NCBI RefSeq assembly: GCF_963422355.1
Contig: NC_085091.1
Location: forward strand, 5,405,184-5,469,183
Source of the DNA: Corticium candelabrum
Lineage: Eukaryota; Porifera; Homoscleromorpha; Homosclerophorida; Plakinidae
Direction: 5' to 3'
Length of the DNA: 64,000 nucleotides
The notes under the pieces are model-generated. The model worked only from the letters and a program-made list of their open reading frames with translations, made no database searches and had not been told where the DNA came from. The translations under genes were made by a program, and so were the position numbers. Below are positions 52,890 through 63,894 of this stretch, in pieces (position 1 is the stretch's first letter; every line of letters begins with the position of its first letter).

Positions 52890-53193
52890 GTAGCAGAGCC
52901 AATGCTTTTGTTGAGAAGAACTCGTCGTGGGAGTCATATTGCCTGTCGTTCAGTGCACAATCAACGAATTGAGAGATTATGGGTTGATGTATATACTGTA
53001 GAGGCGTTCTTAGCATTTACTAATCATTCTTTACTTCTTAGAAGATCACGAACATTTGAATGTCACCAATGAGCTTTATTTGTATTACTTGCAATACGTG
53101 TTGATTCCTCGAATCAACCAATCTCTTGACATTTTTGTCAGTACTTGCAATAGACACCACTTGTCGACTGAAGTCAGCTCATTTTGCACATGA
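52890..53193 (+). pseudogene. rve-type integrase core relic
   Basis: RTRRGSHIACRSVHNQRIER followed by LWVDVY (about 52917-52995), then, after a frame change, FLEDHEHLNVTNELYLYYLQ and YVLIPRINQSLDIFVSTCNR (about 53036-53155). The block RGS.I.GRSVHNQRIERLW with a later (L)ED...LN..NE.hL..L..VfLPRIN is typical of an integrase-core family abundant in invertebrates; the Glu in RIERLW would be the third catalytic residue. The first two Asp are missing. Superfamily (for example IS3EU- or Ginger-like) not decided. Confidence 0.6.
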
Positions 53194-53286
53194 TCGAGTA
53201 AAAGTTCTGGAGCAATAACTGAATAGTAATTTGTTGTTTTACACAGCATGGCCGAAGTTTAGTGTAAAAATAGACATCGGGAATGA

Positions 53287-53490
53287 TTGAACAGTATGGT
53301 AGTGGAAGAACAGCAGTTAGAAGACGCGGTATTAACAGCGGAAGAAATAGTGCAGTATGGGGTTGACTTCGCAAGACCCACTCGGGTTAAAGATCCAGAA
53401 AGAAGGTCAGTCATAGTTCCGTCCAAGTTCAATACAATTGACAGACTAGACGCTAGAATACCTTCAAATTCGCGTAAATCCAATAAATGA
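53287..53490 (+). CDS. Short ORF, unknown
   Basis: 67 codons: MNSMVVEEQQLEDAVLTAEE, IVQYGVDFARPTRVKDPERR. Acidic N half, basic C half; no motif recognised. Coding status is doubtful. Confidence 0.2.
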   Translation: MNSMVVEEQQLEDAVLTAEEIVQYGVDFARPTRVKDPERRSVIVPSKFNTIDRLDARIPSNSRKSNK

Positions 53491-53822
53491 TAGTGATTGA
53501 TTGAGGGTTGATCTTTTTATCTAGATGCACTTGCAACTCTTTAGTGACCATATGTACATGTGCACGTATAAACAAGAGTTTCTTACATAGTCGGCATAAT
53601 TTACCATTATTTTCTAATATGCACAAAGTAAAATCGACAATCATTCATTCATTTTTAAGTCGTCATTACATACAGTCAAGTGCCAATCGACACAACAACG
53701 TTTGAAAATAGTACACTACAATACATACGTAACGAACGTTTAAGATCTGGCAACGTCAGCCGTTTCTCGCAAATGTTCTCTAAACGAAGTTCATTGTCCA
53801 CAGACTTCCGGTCAGTATGCTG

Positions 53823-56223
53823 TTAAACTCTGCGCGAAAATCGGTGTAACTTGAGTATGTAGTGGGTAAGTGCAAGGATGTACGTGTGTGATGTGATGCG
53901 GCGAAAGAGTCCGGTCAATACATTGAAATCGACCTTTATGATATCGACAGTCACAACACTGCTCCCAGTTGAAAAGCGCGAAAAGCGTCCGAGTATATCC
54001 GTATTGAGGGTACGGACGTATCTAAGGAGGAAGCTAAATACAGCCTGTTGACTAGCAGACATAGCTTCTGGCTCTGCTATCATAGTGACCACCGTATTTG
54101 CAAATGGTTTAAACTTTGCCAATTTTCCTCGTACCATCTAGTCGATGGTAGGCAAGAGGCCGCGCCGTTCTTTTGCTTCCATGGCAAAGGCTGGCTTTGC
54201 CAACAGCTCAGAGTGACCGACTCGTCACACAATGTCGCGAACATTTTTAGCTGTGGGCAGTTGCTTTACGCCGAACCGACTAAATAGATCAATAAGTTCT
54301 TCTTGAGTAACATCGTCGAGAACATCCATCCTTTCTGCCTGTCCAATAAGTTCTGTTTCTGACAAGTAGTTGATAAAGATGTAACTAGGCAGTCATCTGT
54401 TACTTTTTCTACAATGAGTCCCGATACTACAGTTGCCCTCAAAACTTTAATGGAAACAACCCAAGCTGCTTAAGACCTGAGGCCAGAATGCGCGCGATTG
54501 CAACAAATTCTTCTTTTGTCGCATTGGGATCAACGACGGGAACTCTCTCGATCTCTCCGTCAAAGTTCATATCCATTATCTCATCCCAATCGCCGTCAGT
54601 ACATCACGAAAAACTCCGTCTACATCCAATGCTGACTCTTGTCACGTTAACACGCTTGCTGGTCACATCGTCGATATCTTGAAATCGTCGATATCTTGAA
54701 AACGTCGAATAAGATCTTCTACCAAAACTGATCGACGAACCTGCATCCACGCCTCTGGTTCTGTTTCAGAATTGGTTAATTGAAGTCTTCATCGCTAAAA
54801 GAGAATAAATATATGAATTAAACTAACAGATGAAGTGAGCTGCCAGTCCACACGACAGGCTTATTGGATATCAGGAGATATAGGTTGGTATAATGAATTC
54901 CCGTCTGGCGAGCTGGCAGAAGGCGTAGAATGGAGAGAGATACATCCAACGTCTTATCATCACTGTCTAGAATTTGGATTGGACTTCCTGAACAACTTGT
55001 GATGGTTGAGGCTACTGCAACAGTAACTTGAGGTGGAGAATGCTGGGGCTCAACTTCACATGTTAGTCTTGGCCTAGTCGTAGTTAGGGGACACCCTGCA
55101 GTTGTGGAGTAATCAAGACGACATTAGTCGTGAAACTCATGTTTCTGTACATGTAAACAAGTTTATTTAATTGTCAGACGTGTACAAATGGTCTGTAATT
55201 CAATCATACTAAATTTTCTATTAAAACCTTAGCCGAAAAGGCTAGTGTGCAACTTTCCAAGGTGTTGGTGGGATTGGGAAGAAGTACTGCTGGAATAAAT
55301 AAGGAGGTGTTCAGAAGTCGTCCACCTTCGGGATCAAAAATTTCTGGAATAGTAGCAGCATACAAATACAGCACCTATACGAAAGCAATAATGTAAGACA
55401 GAAGAAAAATTACTAACTTTAGTTGATACTAGGAATCTTACAGTAAGCGGAATAGCAGATCTAAATGTATGGTTGTGAGAACTACTGTTAGGTAGTCTAA
55501 ACCGGATAGTAGAGCCAAGTTGAGACGACTTGGAGTCCAAGAGTATAACGCTGGCACATAGTAGCTAGCCACGGCCGCAAAATAGAGACACGCTGCATGA
55601 AAAATTAGTAGTTACAACAGTTTTCAAGCAGACTTGTAAATACCTACATAGACTCTTCATCTGTCTTTTAGATGATGAAAACAAGTCTTCCTCTCGGGCC
55701 CGTCGCTGTTGTCTTGATTAGAATCTCTGCTTCCTTAGAGATGCAGCAATATATTTGCACACTACGATTTTCAGTATTCTTGCAATGCATATGCTCTTGC
55801 TTGATCAGCTCCAAGACTTTCTTCAAACTCTCTATCTTGCCAATCGCGAAGCCGATCTCTTTGAACAGAAGAGAGCATGATTCTTGTTGTCCCTGTTTCC
55901 GTTCTTGGTGTTGTTGTTGTTGTTGGAACTGTTGTTATGGTTGTTGCTACTGTGACGCAGCTCTTCTACTACCACGGCCGCGCCTTGGTGTAGGGTCGAA
56001 TCTTTTGGCTCGACGGCGTCCAATATTTCCAGAAAGCTGTTGCGCGACTAGCAGACGAATGTTGTGAGTTCCTGACTTCTCGCAGTATCGACAAAACGTG
56101 GCTGGCAGCATCGCACATATTGACAAAGTTCTCCATGTGTGCATCATTACTAGTGCTAGGAAGTCCTACTTCGTTACTCTCTGAGCCTTCACTTTCAATT
56201 TCCATTGTCCGAAAGTTTAGCAA
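53823..56223 (-). pseudogene. G2E3-like HECT E3 ligase gene, degenerate
   Basis: Reading -, the N terminus is at 56223-55969 (TMEIESEGSESNEVGLPSTS; HMENFVNMCDAASHVLSILR). Exon-like parts follow near 55690 (SSSKRQMKSLCRYLQ) and 55540-55430 (LLDSKSSQLGSTIRFRLPN; TFRSAIPLTVRFLVSTK). The HECT region spans about 54640-53826: WDEIMDMNFDGEIERVPVVD, ATKEEFVAIARILASGLKQL, LIVEKVTDDCLVTS, and finally KFKPFANTVVTMIAEPEAMS, SQQAVFSFLLRYVRTLNTDI, LGRFSRFSTGSSVVTVDIIK, VDFNVLTGLFRRITSHTY. HECT ligases pass ubiquitin through a Cys in an H-T-C context; here it reads HTY. A TGA (about 54225) and many frame changes confirm a pseudogene. Large families of such genes are known in invertebrates. Confidence 0.65.
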
Positions 56224-57200
56224 TCTAAAGAACTACCAAGACGTACATACAAACGTATACTGCAACTATAAGTCAGCTAGGGAGCGGTGCAATAGCTCCA
56301 TTTATACAGTGTTAAGGGCGTCCTTGCCGGTGATCTGAGTGGTTTGTTAGACAACTGTCACTCATTGCGTACGTTTTTATTCACGAACTTGTTTGAAAAT
56401 CTATATCCTTTGTAGTACAGATCCTAAGAAGCAAATGCACTTGTGCTAAAGGCAACTCGATTTATCGCAAGTGAAGGTGCACGTGCGTGTGTTAAGGTAG
56501 AAATAAAATTGCTTTAGCTCAATTACATAATCAACAGAGAGCAAACCTTAATAATTTATTCCAAAATATTGCTTTTTAATGCTTACTTACTATAATTGTT
56601 ATTTGACTTAGACTCAAATCTCTCAGACTTTGGTATACTTATTGTATTCATGTTACTAGGTAAACTGTGCTACAGCACAAACTAAATGGATTAGCGCTTA
56701 TTGCTTGTCCGCTTGTGATAAATATACAATGTGTACATCTGTGCCACAACCGTCGCTTTTGGCGCAAGTACACATGCACATGTTTTAGACCTGCAACAGT
56801 GTTAGAAATATATAAAAGTGCTTGATCGATTAAGACAGGACAAGATCTTTTAAACAAGAACTCTTTCCTTGCCCGTTCCGTCCGGTAGATATATTAATTA
56901 ATACATCAGTTAACGTTTTAGTTATCTGAGCGGTCTTTTATACAGTTCAATTATCACTTTGTGTGCACCCATTGTGTTGAGCAAATTGTGCTACATAATC
57001 GGCTTATCGCTTATCGCAAGTGCAAGTACACTGTAGCCACAACCCTAACTGCTTTGGTACATAGACAAGTACAGGTGGGTCTGTGCTCTTGATCATTCCA
57101 ATTTTTCCATTTCAATGCTGCTAAAAATTAGAAATATTCCGAATGTTTTAATGTGCTTTTAATTTATACTAGCTGACTAGCCTATTGTTCGACTTCGCAA
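56224..57200. other. Noncoding interval
   Basis: Two loosely similar stretches (about 56640-56780 and 56960-57080: TGTGCTACA..., GCTTATCGC..., AAGTACA) suggest an old duplication. No gene seen. Confidence 0.4.
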
Positions 57201-57204
57201 ATCT

Positions 57205-57575
57205 TGTAAATTAACACAAATTCCGCGTATATATACTTGGGGTATTATAAATTTCGCTTATTGGTCTGAAAAACACTAAATACTAGATAATATGTCACCC
57301 TTTATGAGTGACCAAGTATTTGCTTGAAGCGGTTTCGACAGTCCCTATTTAGAAGAAGCTTCGCGATCCGTCGGCGGGCACATGTGCTGCATGTGCTTCA
57401 AGCCGGCCAACTGCTTCGTCGTCTCTTCCCTGCTACAATGTCAACTTTGTGAACTACAGACGAGCGCTTAGAACGCCAGCACAACGCTAAGTACAAGAAA
57501 CCGGCCACCGCCATGGAAGGGCACTAGTCGCTTTACGAAGTCACAATAGAGATCTCGTTATCTCGTTTTTTTTTT
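57205..57575 (+). repeat. Interspersed repeat, copy 2
   Basis: Related to 52355-52860; has an internal CATGTGCTG duplication near 57383 and ends just before the first plexin exon. Confidence 0.65.
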
Positions 57576-57625
57576 AGATTTATGTGAAGTAGTGCTTCTG
57601 TAACACTGTTTTTTGTTTCTTCAAG

Positions 57626-58222
57626 GAAAATTGATGAAATAATTTGTGTCACTGCGAATTATAACATTTCATCTAATGCTTCTCAGTCTCTTAATGGTCT
57701 TGTTTTGAAGATTGATAATGCAGCAAACAACTATTTAATGGCTTAGAAATTTACGTACACTCCAAATCCAACAATACAGAGCATTTATCCTCGCAAAGGA
57801 TTGAAACATGGAGGTGTTTCTCTTCAAGTCATTGGAACATGGTTGAATTCTGTACAGAATCCAAGAATTCTTTTTCAAAATGATAAATGGTCAGCAAGTG
57901 GTGAATGCAAGAATTCTAAATTATCCCAAATATTATGACCTGTCAACAACCTTCGTTTCTTCAATCAGTTCCACCAGGTGGTAATGTTTTATTTAATGTG
58001 ACATTTGTCATGGATGGTGTGCCTCAGTCATCTCTGCAACTTCCCGATCCGTTTTTCGTCAAGCCAGATCCTGTGTTTCGTTTGTTGGATGATGATTTAA
58101 CTATTGGTACAAACAATTACATTCTGCTGAAAGGCGAGAATTTGAATGTTTTGGAGCAAGAATTTTATACTATTTATCTTGGAAAAAGTAAAGTTTGCAT
58201 CATCATCATATTTACTGAAGAT
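57626..58222 (+). CDS. Plexin-like gene, exon with IPT/TIG domains (broken or error-containing)
   Basis: The acceptor tttcttcaag ends at 57625 and the donor AAGAT/gtgagt begins at 58223. The exon encodes the extracellular IPT/TIG region of a plexin-like receptor: KIDEIICVTANYNISSN, FTYTPNPTIQSIYPRKGLKH, GGVSLQVIGTWLNSVQNP, MTCQQPSFLQSVPPGG, NVTFVMDGVPQSSLQLPDPF, FVKPDPVF and YILLKGENLNV. The F-x-Y-x-P-x-P...I.P..G...GG..L.V.G pattern and the C...MTCQ Cys pair are standard for plexin IPT repeats. Plexins are semaphorin receptors in the plasma membrane. An in-frame TAG (about 57746) and a frameshift at about 57928 interrupt it: pseudogene, or assembly errors in a real gene. Confidence 0.7.
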
Positions 58223-60568
58223 GTGAGTTTTTTTGTTCTGTATTTATTTGTTGTGTTTTGGTAGCATAGTTGTGTTTCTCTGGGATTTATTTTCTGTTGC
58301 TGTGGATGCTACTGGAATTTGTATTGTAATGTCTGTAGGTCATGCATATTTGCTTATGGGTACTGTTTAAGATTTTAATTAGAGCAACAATGCATTAATT
58401 GTTATTAATCTAGTATATTTATGCTTCTACACTGAATTATCTATTTATCAATTCTATTGCCATCATATCTTATTAAGTATATAGTTGTGTAGATCAGTAT
58501 GTCTTGCGTGATGAGTTATTTTGGTAGTACGTCTTTGCCATACGGATGAGTTATGCTGACTGTAAGCATTTATGTAAATATATTAATTTTGCTACTACTT
58601 CAAATCAAATCATTAATAATTTTGTAGTACAGTAGCTGGTTTATACGTATTTGGTTGTACTCAGTTTTTATGCAGTCTTTTATTTAAGTGAAATTTTAAC
58701 TTATGGCTGCATAAAATAGTATGGCTCCTTCTACAATACATTTTATGTGTGCCAGTTAATGGCTTTTGTTTCCTTGTTGTTTTAATTTTTATTCACATTC
58801 GCAATAATTCTTATAATATTGTGTTTATTTGCTATTGCTTATTATTATTTTTTGGTGATTGTACATTACTAAGCTCTGTAAGTTACCATGAATTTTTTCT
58901 AAACTGGCTTACTGAACTACAGTAGTCAATGTGGATGAATTGTTTCAATTACGACAACATGATGGCTTTATGAAATTGATTTTGCTGTTAATTAATGAGT
59001 GACATTTACTACGTGTTGTGACAATTAGTGTTATTTGTCATAGACTGTAATTATATTTGCGACTGTACCAAACTAAGCAGACAGAATCTGTTGGGAAACT
59101 TTTTAACTTGAGGTGAATTCTAGTCACTTGTCTCCACGTCGTCTATTCAAGGTCTGGCCACGGACGAGTGGTCGGACCCCGGATGTTTAAAGCTTCATTT
59201 AAACAATCAAAAAATTGTTTCCAAAGCAAGCTAGAAATCTTCTTTCATCTTCTCCGCTAAGGCCTATTTAGCTTGGTTCTATAGCCACTGTTCTAGATAC
59301 TCTACAGTTTCTCTAAATATCATACGTGCCTTCCAAAAGCTAAGACCAGATAAAGATGCACATCTGCAGTTCTCCACCAAACGCTCTTATTTTCAGGGCT
59401 GTAGCCAGGATGAGGCAGAGGAGGCGTTCAGCTCTAATTTTTGGGACGTGCCATTAAAAATCATGGTGGGATTGACTATCTAAGTAGACGCTCTGGCCTA
59501 TAACAGAGCGCCGCTTACCATAATAGATGTTTAGGTATTAGGTGTTTTTCAATGATTCGCATTCGCACTGATATAGAACAGGCTATTATAAGAGAATTCT
59601 TGAGAATTAACCAATGCCGTCCATGTTTGATTCTGAAGTACTTCGACGCAAAAACGAGTTCTCAGCTGAGGACACAGACGATCTAGAGCTGCTTGACATT
59701 ATTGACATTAGAGACAAAAACTTTTATCCGAATATCCGTTCCATCTTTCTTTGCCTTCGACTCTTCCTGTATAGGTTCCTGCATATGTGAACGCTATATA
59801 GTGCACTGAGGCTCCTCAAAGCCCAGTGCACCAAATCAATGGGAGAGGACCGACTAAATCCCTTGCGCTCTCCTACATTTGATTCATAAGGACCATGTAC
59901 TCCTTATCTCTTAGCTATATATAGACCCCTTGATGTGTTCAAACAGTGTGATGCATCACTCCACAGAAGAATTACACTGGCTTTCGACCGCAATCCAGAA
60001 TAACCATTACAAAACTAAGCCAAGTAGCGGTATATTTATACTTCTCTAGATATCACAAAATAACATGATGTACACCATTATCATGTCAGTCTTCTCCTGG
60101 ATAACAAAGCAGATGCTAGTGCCGTCTTATGATTAAAAGCATATCTTATCAGTATAAACACATGTCTCGCCTCCCCACAATGGTTTTAATCATCTCTTTG
60201 CAGGTTGCTGTACATACTCATTTCTAATAATGGTGAAAATCTTGTCAATTCTGGATTTTTGATTATTATTTGCAAATGTACAATACAGGTAATCTTCTTT
60301 GACTTGAACGTAAATTTTATGACTTAGTATCGAAATAGACTCTTATGTCTTGGTAAGTTCAGAGTTATGTTCGTAGTTAGGCAATGATGCATGTTTGGGA
60401 CAAAAAGGTGACAATAATTGAGATATTAGATTTTATTTGTGACAAGTGTATTTGCGGTTGCATGTATTTGACATTTTACGATTTTGGCTTAGAACATTTA
60501 CGCATGTGTATGTATTTCTGTTTGTCCTATTTTGGTGACTGCATATTTATTGCATTTACTTACTGCAG
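58223..60568 (+). other. Plexin-like intron (2.35 kb)
   Basis: GT...AG bounded (gtgagt...ctgcag), AT-rich, with no other gene recognised. A 62-codon + ORF (60384-60572) at its end is probably chance. Sequence at about 59100-60000 has a different, more CG-containing texture and may be a transposon remnant I could not classify. Confidence 0.55.
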
Positions 60569-60625
60569 TTAATCGAATGTTCACCTGTTGGAGATGTAGA
60601 AGCTGGACAAATATTTGAAATCAGT
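60569..60625 (+). CDS. Plexin-like gene, second exon seen
   Basis: 57 nt between ctgcag and gtaatt, phase 0 at both sides. It encodes LIECSPVGDVEAGQIFEIS, which continues the preceding exon's IFTED directly: the usual (L)xCxPP.... segment after an IPT glycine-valine strand. The length is a multiple of three. Confidence 0.65.
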
Positions 60626-60683
60626 GTAATTTACCTTTTGTCGCTCTATATTGTGATATATTGCTCCAATTAAGTCTTTTCAG

Positions 60684-60738
60684 GTCACCGTTGGCAATTT
60701 TAGTGAAGTTATCGGAAATGTGACATATGTTAAAAGTG
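60684..60738 (+). CDS. Plexin-like gene, third exon seen
   Basis: 55 nt between ttttcag and gtaagt. Encodes VTVGNFSEVIGNVTYVKS plus one base, matching the plexin VxVGN(L/F)xxxIGxVxY strand pair at the end of the IPT region. The next exon, with the transmembrane segment, is not found before the window ends. Confidence 0.65.
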
Positions 60739-61850
60739 GTAAGTATAACTAAAACAAGTTACCGAGATAGACACATGATATATAGCTAAGGAGATAGATT
60801 TTGGTCTGGTCAGTCTGGCTTTCTTAGCTATCATTCCTTCAGCTAACTGAACACTCAACCACAGAGTGTGTGTCAGTATTATAGGAAAAGAGCTGGCTCT
60901 GGACAACTTTCAAACTGGTTAAGCAGATTAATATTGGTCCAAAACCAGCCTTTTTTCTCATAGATAATCAGAATCTATAAAGGAGAGCAGTCTGTCTGTT
61001 TGCCTGTCTGTCGTCTTCCAGACTTTTCCCAGGACTGCGCAATTTCTGTCGATCCGCTGAACGGCTCATCGGATCTTCACCGAAATTAAAATTCCCGTAT
61101 TTATGCTAGGAAGGTAAGCGCGTAGCGTGTCATTTATTGCCGGGGACATTGAGAAAGGAAGATATTTAGCGTAGATCCGGTCTTGAAGAAACACCTACAC
61201 TCTTTTGCTCATGTACGCCCGTCCAAGAGATGCCACACTGGATACGCCTGTTGCCTCAACGGCAGCAACGTCTTCGAAGCGACGACACGAATTGACTGTT
61301 TATAGTTTATAGATAGGCCTTTGTTCATGTTGCTCCCGTATACAATTACCCTTTGAATTTTGTTGTTACACGTCACATTCCGTCAACGTAACGGCATCTC
61401 CTGTGAAAAGAAAGATACTCGCTAGAAATCTCAAAAAACCGCACCAAAATCGGGGTAACGTTTTCTCAATTCCTAGAAACTGTACAAGGCATATAGAACT
61501 TATTACGAATGTGCGAGTATGGAGCAGAGTGCGTCATTGGGAAAGTGTGCTATAGACTCCATCTTGACAGATTGTGATCTGTGACGTCTTTAGGCCGATA
61601 TAAACCGCCTCCATGCACTCCCGCGCGAATTTCTTTGGAAAGGTCCATCGGATCTCTACTTAATTTAAACTCCCCGTTACTGACAGTGGACGGGTCAAGT
61701 TCCTGCTGCCTGGATATAGATTTGTGAACGGAATTTTTGTAAACGGGACACTCTGTTATATATTTTAATTTGTCGTTAACGGGATATTAACTAACAGTCA
61801 ATAATGTAACCTGAGAACCCAAATGCTGACTGCATCAACACAGAAGGCTT
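60739..61850. other. Interval with repeat-like sequence
   Basis: 61040-61110 and 61620-61685 share CAT(C)GGATCT...(A)AATTAAA-type phrases about 580 bp apart, suggesting a degenerate duplicated or interspersed element. No protein frame is convincing. Confidence 0.4.
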
Positions 61851-61937
61851 TTCTACTGCTCATTCCAGCAGCGGTTTACAGGCGACCGTTTTGTGTGTAT
61901 TGGTACGACAGTCAGACTGCAGCTGTTTATGAATTTC

Positions 61938-62440
61938 GTGTATTACGTCTCTACCTAGTGTTACTGTAGATGTCTCCAATTGCACGGATATATGGCCTGT
62001 TGTTAGAGACAGATATTTGACTGAAGACGACCATTGGCGAGACATGGCCAGCAACTGCGCTACGGCCAACGTGACTTCCGCTCCTACAATGTGCGACGAT
62101 CCTCCGATCAAACAGTGGCAAATGATAATCGACCAGTATCTACACGAGTTCAACGAATGGATAAATATTTTTGGAAGAAGTTCGTCGAATGACATTTCTC
62201 TGCCTAACATAGATCCGAATGCTTCTCCTGAAGAGATCTGGGATGATCTTCGTGCTAGTCATGAACGAGCCCAGAAAGCATGGCAGAAAGAGATCGGCAA
62301 TCCCAATGACATCATGCCCCATTCGTCTGCTAACTGTAGTGATGAACGCCGAGATCAATGGGTGATCTCACTTGGCACAACACAGAGCGTTATGGATCAA
62401 TATGAAAAAACTTTCGGTGTCTTGTGTGATGCAGTGTGAA
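61938..62440 (+). CDS. Unassigned ORF or terminal exon, about 165 codons
   Basis: Open from after a TGA at about 61930 to TGA 62437. Sequence includes CTDIWPVVRDRYLTEDDHWR, CATANVTSAPTMCDDPPIKQ, WINIFGRSSSNDISLPNIDP, ASPEEIWDDLRASHERAQKA and SVMDQYEKTFGVLCDAV. It has two N-glycosylation sequons (NVT, NCS) and six Cys, and is acidic and Trp-rich, which would suit an extracellular protein; an ATG occurs at 62017 (codes as internal). No known domain recognised. It could be a terminal exon of a host gene or a transposon protein. Confidence 0.4.
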
Positions 62441-62705
62441 GATCGAGTAATGATTGAAAATGCCAGATGATTTGCATTGATTTATTTTTTAGACTAAATC
62501 GCTCAGAGTCATTTTTAGTCAATATTTAGAGGACTAATGATTTCATATAGAAACTACACTTAATTAATTAGTAACCAATGAAATGTAAAGAGCCACCTAC
62601 TCATCATATTCATCAGTAGAGTTTGCATCAAAATTATCAGCCTCAAACGCATTTGCAGATGCTATAGTAGAAGCAGGCTGCAAAACTTCAGTCGGAATAA
62701 GGTTT

Positions 62706-63513
62706 TTAGCAATTGTCGCATTGGCACACATCTGTACATGGCAAGCAGCTTCCCTGGCAAGAGCAGTGCTTAGAGCTGCACCCAGTTTTACAGCTGCAAC
62801 CGATCAGTTTCAAAACGTCAATAGGTACCGGTGACTTTGTCGTCCATTCAATAGTTGGGGCACATGCAGTAGCAGACATAACCAGTTCCGGCTCCGTTAC
62901 AGTTTGTGGATTTGCAAAGAATATTATGCGATTACCGAAATTCTTTTGTAGACGACGCTTCAGTTTGCTGATTTTGTAATTTGGAGTGTCAACACCTTCC
63001 TGCTTTAGAAAGTCTACAAATGTTGACCTCAAGTCAAACATTCTTTCAAATAATCCTTCTTCATCTTCGCTAAGTATTGCTCCCTCGACTTCACCGGCAA
63101 GAGTTTGAAACGCACGGTCATATGCTGTACTGTGTTGTGCATCTTCTAGAGAGATCCAAGAATCAAGAATGTTGGCTAATGTTTTCTGGTAAGTGTAATT
63201 CCTGTAGCAAGATTCATGATAGGACAGCTCCTTGGCGATACCATCAGGCTGACCCGGTCCTTGCTGCACTTCCAATAAAGTTCTTCTGTCTTTTCTGATT
63301 TCCGCTGCGTTTGAAATAGCCAAACGTGCAGAAAAGGTAGTAACTCTGCTTAATTAAAGACTGTCGTTTTACTTGAACTTTTTTTGTTCTCTGTTGAGAT
63401 AGCAAACATAGTTTGATGTTTGGTTGGGGAGACAAGTCTTCTGGTCCCACGAACAGTTTCAGTGCTGCCCATTGCTTGAGGTGCCTCTGGGTCCTGGTGG
63501 GGCATAGCGACAC
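62706..63513 (-). CDS. CXC (tesmin/TSO1-like) domain protein, transposon-associated type
   Basis: The - frame 63323-62706 (205 codons) has SYHESCYRNYTYQKTLANIL near its start, an acidic middle (GAILSEDEEGLFERMFDLRS; YKISKLKRRLQKNFGN), and a Cys-rich end (IGCSCKTGCSSKHCSCQGSC, LPCTDVCQCDNC) that fits the TSO1-like CXC fold, a zinc-binding DNA-contact module. Upstream sequence to 63513 is open in another frame and carries FVGPEDLSPQPNIKLC, so the N terminus is frameshifted or spliced. Proteins with a YHxxC(Y/R)xxYT block and a C-terminal CXC are common in invertebrate mobile elements (family memory). The frame ends at a TAA or TAG just before 62705. Confidence 0.55.
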
Positions 63514-63528
63514 ATAATAATAAATTCA

Positions 63529-63830
63529 TCGCCGTGGCTTAGTGCTTATCGACAATGGCTACCACTTCATTGTTTGGGTGTTCAAACCCCAGTAACGATG
63601 TTACGGGGATTTGTGCACCCGGTAGTTTGTGTACCCTCGCGATGCAAGACCGTCGACTCGATTCTCCAGACCTTATGTCGGGTACACATATTACCGGCCA
63701 TGATGCAAAGCTGCTGGTGATTTCGATTGGCGGTGATTTGTGTATCCTTGTGCTTTTCTCGCCGTTTCAGACTGCTTTCAAGCTACAGGACTTGCGACCG
63801 TAATGCAAACTAAAGTACTCTCTGTTCCCG
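63529..63830 (+). repeat. tRNA-derived SINE
   Basis: The head has an RNA polymerase III A box (TGGCTTAGTGCT, 63535-63546) and, 33 bp on, a B box (GTGTTCAAACCCC, 63578-63590), the spacing of a tRNA gene. There is no foldable complete cloverleaf that I could confirm. The body continues with GTAACGATGTTACGGGG and unrelated sequence to about 63830. No poly(A) or target duplication was identified, so the 3' end is approximate. Confidence 0.55.
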
Positions 63831-63894
63831 ATCATCTAGTGTACATTTGCATTTAGCTAAAGAACGAATATCTAGTGACAGTCGCACCCGTGGC

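Noticed and set aside
55672..56067. Cys-rich + ORF (CCCCCWNCC-like)
   Set aside because: Antisense of an Asn/Asn-Asn-rich stretch (AAC repeats) of the HECT-family relic; not a toxin or zinc protein.
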